Part shown: positions 56,478-64,000 of the stretch, one piece after another
Position numbering within the stretch: position 1 is the first letter of the stretch
Layout: every line of letters starts with the position of its first letter
Assembly (NCBI GenBank): GCA_032718475.1
Contig: JAUCBJ010007179.1
Coordinates: 62,001 to 126,000, forward strand
DNA length: 64,000 bases
Reading direction: 5' to 3'
Source: Nemertoderma westbladi
Taxonomy: Eukaryota > Xenacoelomorpha > Nemertodermatida > Nemertodermatidae
Notes under the pieces: model-generated
Told to the model about the DNA's origin: nothing
The model's database searches: none
Seen by the model: the letters and a program-made list of their open reading frames with translations, nothing else
Translations under genes and position numbers: made by a program

Positions 56478-57620
56478 ATGACGGAGTTAATAGAAGATGA
56501 TCTCGGTATTAGGGAGCGATATACTCTACCTTTGCAAGCATTTGTGGATAGCTTAATACGCGGTGAAGCCGATCCAACCATTACGGAGGACGATGGTCGT
56601 TATATCGAACCGCCGATGTCCCAAGAGCAACTTGCGCGTGAATTGGACTATCGAAAATTCACCACTCGCTATACGAATCGTAATGGTACGTATATGGACT
56701 TCCTAACGACCGGCCATCCTATCGATTTACATGATACGGACGATATAGATACAGAAAGAGAAATGGTTCTATTTAAATATCATACCCAGCGGAGTCGTAA
56801 CGATAAACCGAGAATAGATCACGAAAATTATATTCGTAATAGACTGGAAAGAGAAAACGTTGAAGAACCGGATAAACGCATCGACTTCAACGAATACTTA
56901 GAGTTTTTGAGAGAAACCTATCTCAACGTCGCTAGTCAGCAGAACTTAGAGACTCGATATCCTCAAGGTATCCATCACGACCCTGTAGTAGAACTCAAAC
57001 GGCTCTATTTCACTATGATGTATCTTACCGCCGATCGTCCACTACCTGTTATCCCGGATAGTTTTGAACAAATGGAAGAATACTGCAAAACTGGAGAACG
57101 ATCACCCGCGTTTCCTTTACAGGATGTGCGTCTTTGGTATTATTGCGACGAATGCCCTAGACCCAACCAACAAATTGAAAGACATAAACATCCACGGAGA
57201 CGTTGCGCTAAACATAGTTTTACGCGTTACACTTACGGGAGTTTCGAGCGAAACCTGTTCGACGTACCGCCCACGATCGCTCGTCTTAAACGATCACTGA
57301 ATAAACCCATGATCAGAGTTCCGGAATACTCGGTCAGGCCTCCTCATTCCCTAGTGAGACCTCAAACTCTTGATCCTAACAGTATCACTGATCCTCCCGA
57401 ACTATATTCCCTGTTCAAAGACTTAGTGTTACCCGAACAATTAATCGGTGGCGCTCCGGTAGTGGGTTCGTTAGACATCCGCCCATCCTACTTAGCCGGA
57501 TTGGGACGCGGGCAGCTAATATCACCCTTTGATCCTTACAATCGTCCAGGATTAAACCCGATACAACCCGCTACGGAAGTCGAGGAGAGCGTTATAAGAA
57601 ATGCTTTAGACGCCATTTGA
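56478..57620 (+). CDS. Extra ORF A, unknown protein with zinc-like cluster
   Basis: 380 residues from ATG (MTELIEDDLG). I do not recognise the family. It is charged and mostly soluble in character, with no signal peptide and no membrane segment, so it is not an envelope glycoprotein. A Cys/His cluster C223-x2-C226-x9-H236-x-H238-x4-C243-x2-H246, embedded in a basic stretch, could bind zinc and nucleic acid. It ends at TGA (57618-57620), but the frame stays open beyond, so A and B are one frame split by one stop. The start matches the wrecked copy in element 1, and the region is well conserved there, including mostly synonymous-looking differences over the first 100 codons. Confidence 0.8.
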   Translation: MTELIEDDLGIRERYTLPLQAFVDSLIRGEADPTITEDDGRYIEPPMSQEQLARELDYRKFTTRYTNRNGTYMDFLTTGHPIDLHDTDDIDTEREMVLFKYHTQRSRNDKPRIDHENYIRNRLERENVEEPDKRIDFNEYLEFLRETYLNVASQQNLETRYPQGIHHDPVVELKRLYFTMMYLTADRPLPVIPDSFEQMEEYCKTGERSPAFPLQDVRLWYYCDECPRPNQQIERHKHPRRRCAKHSFTRYTYGSFERNLFDVPPTIARLKRSLNKPMIRVPEYSVRPPHSLVRPQTLDPNSITDPPELYSLFKDLVLPEQLIGGAPVVGSLDIRPSYLAGLGRGQLISPFDPYNRPGLNPIQPATEVEESVIRNALDAI

Positions 57621-59264
57621 CAGAAAATCGGAAAGGGAACACAAGATTGTTTAGAGAAACGTAAATTACAACAACAAGTCCAAGCGGTGAAGGAGTTAGC
57701 CTTACCACAGTTCGATAGAGAAATCCGAAACCTCGAGGAAGACATCGAGCTTGGACGCACGTATTCTCTCCAAGAATTCTTAGATGAACGCTTACAGAGA
57801 CAAGCGGAAGAAATTCTACTCGAGGAGAAACACACGAAACTGGAAGAAAGAGAAGAAGCCGCTTTAGCCCAACCTGAAGCTCAAATCCTCATGACGGACC
57901 TCTACTCTAAAACCGTTCGTCATCCCTCTATGATTCCACATTTCGGAGACAAGCTCTTCGCGACGATACAACCTCAACCGGTTGATATCAGTATAGGATC
58001 GCAAAATATTATCGCTGACGCCCCTATGTTACAGCGTCCGCCGATCGAGGCCGCTCGTGTTGACGGTATACTCGTTGAACCTCCGGACAATCGAGCGGAT
58101 CTTGTCCGTCGTATGGTACACGATGTCAACATACGCGCTAGACCTTTACAGAACTCGTTTTACGGGATTAAAGACCACCCTTATTACGTTAATCTGACTC
58201 AATATTATATGGTAAAACCAGAAGACCCGACACATGATTTAAAGTTTCTACCACTAATAAATCCTCTAGACATTGTCGAACTCGAACAATTGCAGAAACA
58301 TCTGGATCAGTTAGTAAAGGTAAACTCATTTAGAAAACCATATAACATTTCGCGAATCGAGAAAGATATAGAAACTCCTTATAACCTCGATGGATTTATT
58401 AAAACTCGATTAGTCCATTGGAATCTAGATGTATTATTTGAAGAAGAGAAAATACAAAGATATGGAACTGTGGAGACGTATACCACTCGGCATATGAAGT
58501 ATAGGGATCTCCCTGACGCTAACCAATGCGCCACCTTGTGGCATCCAGTAGGGATGACCCTAGAGAACGCCACCAAGGAGTGGAATGAAACTCTTAATGT
58601 TATCGAGATGTATGGAGTTGTCACCTACGATAATGAAGGTAGCGTTCCGGTCGGAGAGCTAGGAACTACGCGCATGATCCACATCCGCGGATTAGCTGGT
58701 TCTACCCACGTGTTTACTCGAGCGTGTTCCGACTTGATTGATTATTCTTTTGAAACTCTTACCGAAACACAAAAGAATCTCCGACATGGACAATTCGAAC
58801 TCGCGCAGCGTTACGTCATTGACACCGAACGCAAACCGGCCATGGGCATCGATGGATCGATGTTACCCCAGCCCGTACTCGAGATGTTGTTCAACGAAAG
58901 AATCCTTAAAATCGGCTCAGCTGTTTATGGAGATCTCCAAAACGACTTTCGGAATATGGAGGACATTCCATACCCTTTCGTTGATACTCAGCTGATTGCT
59001 CCCTGGGCAGAAGGTCGAGGTTTCTTCCGCACCATGTATGCTAATACGTCTAGCAACATTACCAAGGTGCAACGGACTTCCATCGGACATCTTGCCTTTC
59101 AGGAATACGGATGGAATTTCAAAGTCGGAAATCCCGTTAACTATCAACAAGTATACGGAGACCATTATTCTCGATTATACTTTGATGGACCATTGACCGC
59201 ACCTGGCGCCGTGTATAGCTTCATGAGTGTTCCACTCCGTCCCTCCTTAGCTATATACCTTTGA
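57621..59264 (+). CDS. Extra ORF B, unknown protein, same frame as ORF A
   Basis: Open from 57621 to the TGA at 59262-59264 in the frame of ORF A, with no ATG near the junction; the first GTG is at 57687. About 547 codons. The first 60 or so residues after 57650 are strongly charged and likely form a coiled coil (QQQVQAVKEL...EEREEAAL). The rest is a globular-looking mix with no recognised motif and no membrane segment. Codon-like composition and length argue for a real coding past. It depends on read-through of the upstream TGA, or records an ORF recently broken there. Confidence 0.75.
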   Translation, partial: QKIGKGTQDCLEKRKLQQQVQAVKELALPQFDREIRNLEEDIELGRTYSLQEFLDERLQRQAEEILLEEKHTKLEEREEAALAQPEAQILMTDLYSKTVRHPSMIPHFGDKLFATIQPQPVDISIGSQNIIADAPMLQRPPIEAARVDGILVEPPDNRADLVRRMVHDVNIRARPLQNSFYGIKDHPYYVNLTQYYMVKPEDPTHDLKFLPLINPLDIVELEQLQKHLDQLVKVNSFRKPYNISRIEKDIETPYNLDGFIKTRLVHWNLDVLFEEEKIQRYGTVETYTTRHMKYRDLPDANQCATLWHPVGMTLENATKEWNETLNVIEMYGVVTYDNEGSVPVGELGTTRMIHIRGLAGSTHVFTRACSDLIDYSFETLTETQKNLRHGQFELAQRYVIDTERKPAMGIDGSMLPQPVLEMLFNERILKIGSAVYGDLQNDFRNMEDIPYPFVDTQLIAPWAEGRGFFRTMYANTSSNITKVQRTSIGHLAFQEYGWNFKVGNPVNYQQVYGDHYSRLYFDGPLTAPGAVYSFMSVPLRPSLAIYL

Positions 59265-60726
59265 AAACACCGCACTTGCCGGTTGGCTAGCCGATGTGTG
59301 CAGTCGTACCATACGCGCCCATCCATTAATACTTGGGACCAAACTCGATAAACTAGATGAACATAATAAATTCATTCGTTTCGAATGTTTCCGGCGATTT
59401 TTAACCCCGTTCCGCAACGTGGATAGCCAATTTAAAGACCGCGCTTTGACCAAGCTCAGCCTAAGAGACTCAGCTGCAGAGAAGTTGGATAGCGCTGGAT
59501 TCGCCATTTTCCAGGAGATTTGTACATCGAACCTGCACTCCTCTGTTCTACAAAGACCTCGAATCCCCACCGGTTATTCTGTCGTAGAAATTCAGACAAT
59601 AGGTCCACCCGAGGAGACAGACACGCCCACCTCATCTATGCACTTAGAAGATGAACCAATATGTCTAGAATCTGAGGAGATTCAGCCTATCACGCCCCGG
59701 AACAGCGACAACGACTATATCATCGAATGGTATCAAGGTCCACAGTGTCTCACTGCGTACGATTATCGCCATGCCAACTATGTTTCTAGGCAACGTTGTC
59801 GGTTATGTGCATCGAGAGACCACGATACGCCCATGGATACCAACGTCCGCTGTTCCTATTTCCAAGAACAACCGACTATGGAAATTTATTGCGCATATTG
59901 CAGACTCAATAATCTGCATATCTTTGCGGTTTGCCCTCAATTTATGACTCAATGTCACCATTGTCAACTAAAGGGACATGCCAGTTTCGACTGCCCTTTT
60001 AATCACGATTTGGAAAGCGTAGATGAAATGATCACACTGCGTTACATCAGAGCTTGGGAAGCGAACGCTGATTTACATTGTGATTCGCGCCATCGCTATT
60101 ATCCCGGACGCGCTTACGAAGGAGTTTATGCGTTCCATCCTTATCTATTCGCTTCTGTTGAACAGAAATCACGCATATCGAGCTACGAGTTACTGAAGCG
60201 CGTCGGAGAATGTATTTCAACTAAATTTGTACGCAAATTTCTCAGGAGTGTTAATCCTAGCGACCTTCATTCCTATAACTTAATCAATTATATCCGTCAG
60301 GATCCAGACTATGGAGACTTGTTTGTTAACTCACACCCTGAGTTACAGGAAGTATATCGACGGCCTTACGAATACCGAGCCCGCGAACGCGAGTTGGAAA
60401 GGACCATTAAACCCCGGAAGTTTCTAACTGCCTATGGTCCACCCACGGCCCTCGTTCAGACCACACGTAAAGGACCCGTAAGAGCGGCTGTCTTGAAACG
60501 AGCTCTCAAAGCCATTAGACCCCTCTCACCTGACGTTGACGTCAATCAACCCGGTACTTCGACTGGCGGATACACCGACCATAATCCTACACCCTCTGAT
60601 GCAATCATATTGCACCCTTCACCCAGGAGTTATAGCCCTCCTTGTAAAGTGGCTCGCCCCAAAGAGAAAAGGACTCTTGCTAGCTTTAAAAAACTGCGTA
60701 AATGCCGTCCGCGCAAGAAAGACTAA
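59251..60726 (+). CDS. Extra ORF C, CCHC zinc-knuckle protein with basic tail
   Basis: Frame +1 relative to ORF B, open from 59251 and overlapping the end of ORF B by 14 nt. It has no convincing ATG at its start and is most simply the C-terminal part of the A-B protein. Counting from GTG 59296: CRLC at 168-171; C199-x2-C202-x5-H208-x4-C213; and a canonical retroviral-type knuckle C220-x2-C223-x4-H228-x4-C233. The last 30 residues are strongly basic (KVARPKEKR...RPRKKD), like a nuclear localisation or RNA-binding tail. Tandem knuckles plus a basic tail suggest a nucleic-acid-binding, nucleocapsid-like role distinct from the Gag encoded upstream. Confidence 0.8.
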   Translation, partial: LYTFENTALAGWLADVCSRTIRAHPLILGTKLDKLDEHNKFIRFECFRRFLTPFRNVDSQFKDRALTKLSLRDSAAEKLDSAGFAIFQEICTSNLHSSVLQRPRIPTGYSVVEIQTIGPPEETDTPTSSMHLEDEPICLESEEIQPITPRNSDNDYIIEWYQGPQCLTAYDYRHANYVSRQRCRLCASRDHDTPMDTNVRCSYFQEQPTMEIYCAYCRLNNLHIFAVCPQFMTQCHHCQLKGHASFDCPFNHDLESVDEMITLRYIRAWEANADLHCDSRHRYYPGRAYEGVYAFHPYLFASVEQKSRISSYELLKRVGECISTKFVRKFLRSVNPSDLHSYNLINYIRQDPDYGDLFVNSHPELQEVYRRPYEYRARERELERTIKPRKFLTAYGPPTALVQTTRKGPVRAAVLKRALKAIRPLSPDVDVNQPGTSTGGYTDHNPTPSDAIILHPSPRSYSPPCKVARPKEKRTLASFKKLRKCRPRKKD

Positions 60727-60785
60727 CTGTTTAGAGTATTTACGTATATTAGAAACCGTGATTTTTGTATATTAATAGACTCAAA

Positions 60786-60804
60786 TCCCATTTTCTGGGA
60801 GCGG
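60786..60804 (+). other. Polypurine tract region with small hairpin (element 2)
   Basis: Same arrangement as in element 1: a TCCCA/TGGGA hairpin followed by GGGAGCGG directly against the 3' LTR. Confidence 0.6.
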
Positions 60805-62077
60805 TGTAAAAGCTTCTGTGGGATATAACTGGCCCCTTTGCTTCGCAATCCAGTTTCCCCCTAGGCGCTGGAATACTCTAAAAGGGTTCTCTAACTGTAT
60901 ATATATTCCCCTTGCCCGCAAGGTACCGTTACAGGTGTTTTTAACGGACATAAAAGTCATTCTTCTATATACGTGTTTTAGCGGACATGGTAAGGCAAAA
61001 AACCCGCAATACGGCAAATACTTTACACAGTTTAGCCGTGATGATTCAGATTACGACATCTAACAGCTGGTTGCTTAAATGGAAACAGCCATTGGACGCA
61101 TGGTTCTTTGTTTGGCTTCAGCCAATCAGAGCGATTCTCTCTGTCGATGTGGAGCTTTGAGCCAATCATAGTGGGATTGTTCAGTCTTACAGTTTTTTAC
61201 TGATACTTTGTTGTTATTGCTGTCTAAGCCAGAAACAACGCCTCGAGAAAGAAACATTAGTAGGCTTAAATTATAGAGCGTATGACTGTTATCAGTACAC
61301 AGTCTAATTCACGGCACAATTTGGACACTTAACATATCACTGTATATATCTGTTCATATCATATCTTAACCTACCGTCTTAATATTTTTACTGTTGTTAT
61401 TATTTTATATCAGTTGATTGAAGATTATTTGGAGAACGTTTATAAAGAACCCAAATTTCCCAATTTTCTTGATACACTACAGGTTAGAGAGGCGGGTTAT
61501 ATTTATAGCGATTGCGACTTATATTATTGTGGTGTGTATTGAATTTAATGCTATTTGATAAGCACTACATTGGTCCGTTGCTATTTTCTTTATATATGAT
61601 AAAATTCATTGACGGTCGGCAAGTTAGTGAGCAGTATTTTGTGTTACCGGTAGTGTGCATGATTGTGGCTGATAACTAAGCATTTCCTAAAGAATGCGCC
61701 TCATACGTGAATCATAAGCCTTACCGACTTACCGTTGTGATTAGTGTAAGTCATATCTCTGTTTACTTAGATAGAGCGCCACGTCCTAAAGGAACTGTTA
61801 ATATTTCCCGAAAGTGAATAATATTAGTCAGAAATTATTTATTAACGATCAATCGAATAATACAATACCGTAAGCTTCACTGCAATAATAATCTAAGCCG
61901 ACAGAATCCAGTCTCCCGGGATTATCCAGCGGGTGAATGGACGCGCACTAGGCTGGCTTCTGCTAATGTTGTGTTTATTGGTATTAAATATTGTCATTTT
62001 CTAGAGTCGATTTATAAACCAAAAGACATATAAATTTTGGCAGGTTAAACTGCTAAAGGTCTTCAAAAGCGCGTACA
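60805..62077 (+). repeat. 3' LTR of element 2
   Basis: 1273 bp, TGTAAAAGC to GCGCGTACA, the same length as the 5' LTR with 8 substitutions. The ACATG duplication and satellite follow at once. Confidence 0.95.
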
Positions 62078-64000
62078 ACATGTATTACTAAATAATAGAT
62101 CGGAACATGTATTACTAAATAATAGATCGGAACATGTATTACTAAATAATAGATCGGAACATGTATTACTAAATAATAGATCGGAACATGTATTACTAAA
62201 TAATAGATCGGAACATGTATTACTAAATAATAGATCGGAACATGTATTACTAAATAATAGATCGGAACATGTATTACTAAATAATAGATCGGAACATGTA
62301 TTACTAAATAATAGATCGGAACATGGATTACTAAATAATAGATCGGAACATGTATTACTAAATAATAGATCGGAACATGTATTACTAAATAATAGATCGG
62401 GACATGGATAACTAAATAATAGATCGGAACATGGATTACTAAATAATCATTATCGGAACATGTATTACTAAATAATAGATCGGAACATGTATTACTAAAT
62501 AATAGATCGGGACATGGATAACTAAATAATAGATCGGAACATGTATTACTAAATAATAGATCGGAACATGTTTTACTAAATAATAGATCGGAACATGGAT
62601 AACTAAATAATCATTATCGGAACATGTATTACTAAATAATAGATCGGGACATGGATAACTAAATAATAGATCGGAACATGGATTACTAAATAATCATTAT
62701 CGGAACATGTATTACTAAATAATAGATCGGAACATGTATTACTAAATAATAGATCGGAACATGGATAACTAAATAATAGATCGGAACATGTATTACTAAA
62801 TAATAGATCGGAACATGTTTTACTAAATAATAGATCGGAACATGGATAACTAAATAATCATTATCGGAACATGTATTACTAAATAATAGATCGGAACATG
62901 TATTACTAAATAATAGATCGGAACATGGATTACTAAATAATAGATCGGAACATGTATTACTAAATAATAGATCGGAACATGTATTACTAAATAATCATTA
63001 TCGGAACATGTATTACTAAATAATAGATCGGAACATGTATTACTAAATAATAGATCGTAACATGGGTTTCTAAATAATAGATCGGAACATGTATTACTAA
63101 ATAATAGATCGGAACATGGATTACTAAATAATAGATCGGAACATGGATAACTAAATAATAGATTGGAACATGGATAACTAAATAATCATTATCGGAACAT
63201 GTATTACTAAATAATAGATCGGAACATGGATAACTAAATAATCATTATCGGAACATGTATTACTAAATAATAGATCGGAACATGGATTACTAAATAATAG
63301 ATCGGAACATGGATAACTAAATAATAGATTGGAACATGGATAACTAAATAATCATTATCGGAACATGGATTACTAAATAATAGATCGGAACATGGATTAC
63401 TAAATAATAGATCGGAACAGGGATTACTAAATAATAGATCGGAACATGTATTACTAAATAATAGATCGGAACATGGATTACTAAATAATAGATCGGAACA
63501 TGTATTACTAAATAATCATTATCGGAACATGTATTACTAAATAATAGATCGGAACATGTATAACTAAATAATCATTATCGGAACATGGATTACTAAATAA
63601 TAGATCGGAACATGGATTACTAAATAATAGATCGGAACAGGGATTACTAAATAATAGATCGGAACATGTATTACTAAATAATAGATCGGAACAGGGATTA
63701 CTAAATAATAGATCGGAACATGTATTACTAAATAATAGATCGGAACATGGATTACTAAATAATAGATCGGAACATGTATTACTAAATAATCATTATCGGA
63801 ACATGTATTACTAAATAATAGATCGGAACATGGATTACTAAATAATAGATCGGAACATGGATAACTAAATAATAGATTGGAACATGGATAACTAAATAAT
63901 CATTATCGGAACATGGATTACTAAATAATAGATCGGAACATGGATTACTAAATAATAGATCGGAACATGTATTACTAAATAATAGATCGGAACATGGATA
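62078..64000. repeat. 27/29-bp satellite, block C (continues past window)
   Basis: Same satellite. The first 300 bp are nearly pure GTATTAC 27-bp monomers. The remainder is the higher-order type. Segment 62876-63558 is collinear with 41801-42483 of block B. The array runs off the right edge of the window. Confidence 0.97.

Larger units (their letters stand above)
43225..62077 (+). mobile_element. BEL/Pao LTR retrotransposon, element 2 (18.85 kb, extra ORF block)
   Basis: A complete insertion with 1273-bp LTRs (43225-44497 and 60805-62077) and an ACATG target duplication (43220-43224 and 62078-62082), typical of the five-base duplications of BEL/Pao. Layout: leader, gag N-terminal part, gag-protease-RT start, RT-RNase H-integrase, 1.6-kb spacer, extra ORF block A-B-C, polypurine tract, 3' LTR. 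It is very long for BEL/Pao elements, which are usually well under 10 kb. The LTRs differ at 8 sites (0.63 percent), so it is older than element 1 but still young. Three in-frame stops and one frame change make this copy non-autonomous as it stands. Confidence 0.94.

Noticed and set aside
56478-60726. Extra ORF block as a retroviral envelope
   Set aside because: No signal peptide, no transmembrane segment, no glycoprotein-like cysteine pattern; zinc knuckles and a basic tail point to nucleic-acid binding.

Overview
This window is non-coding-rich metazoan DNA, most likely from an invertebrate. The evidence is spliced exons with GT-AG boundaries, several LINE clades, tRNA-like SINE insertions, BEL/Pao LTR retrotransposons and satellite arrays. 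Nothing looks prokaryotic, and the species cannot be named from sequence alone.

Left part (1-21185). A relic landscape contains at most one host gene. Three diverged copies of one APE-type LINE lie at about 405-1690, 9750-13010 and 14255-14945. The first carries two short tRNA-like insertions with clean 12-13 bp target duplications. A 20-bp minisatellite of about 105 copies fills 4791-6901. Three small exons (8930-8975, 9217-9240, 13888-13998), all separated by phase-1 introns, encode a signal peptide followed by a six-cysteine EGF-like module; this is the only convincing host gene. A second LINE of CR1/L2 type lies on the minus strand (16450-21063). It is split by a 2.17-kb insertion whose removal restores the reading frame.

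Right part (21186-64000). A satellite of 27-bp monomers with a 29-bp variant forms three blocks: 21186-28087, 38890-43224 and 62078-64000. Two same-strand BEL/Pao elements of one family interrupt it. Element 2 (43225-62077, 18.85 kb) has 1273-bp LTRs with 8 differences and an ACATG target duplication. It carries a gag-protease-RT-RNaseH-integrase frame broken by two in-frame stops. After integrase and a 1.6-kb spacer comes an unusual block of about 4.2 kb (56478-60726) that encodes a zinc-finger protein I do not recognise. Element 1 (28088-38889) is a shortened relative with apparently identical LTRs. It has lost RT, most of RNase H and integrase through in-frame deletions, so a 1038-residue Gag-protease frame stays open, while its copy of the extra block is wrecked. 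The last 54 bp of its 3' LTR are missing, and the satellite resumes with a collinear copy of the 933 bp on the other side of the element.

How the parts work together: element 2 has the layout of an autonomous element, although this copy is broken. Element 1 looks like a non-autonomous derivative that kept its own Gag-protease. Both share a 5' leader hairpin with compensatory base changes, a conserved block upstream of the TATA region in the LTR, and a base-paired region just upstream of the extra ORF. The extra post-integrase protein block is the best candidate here for something undescribed.
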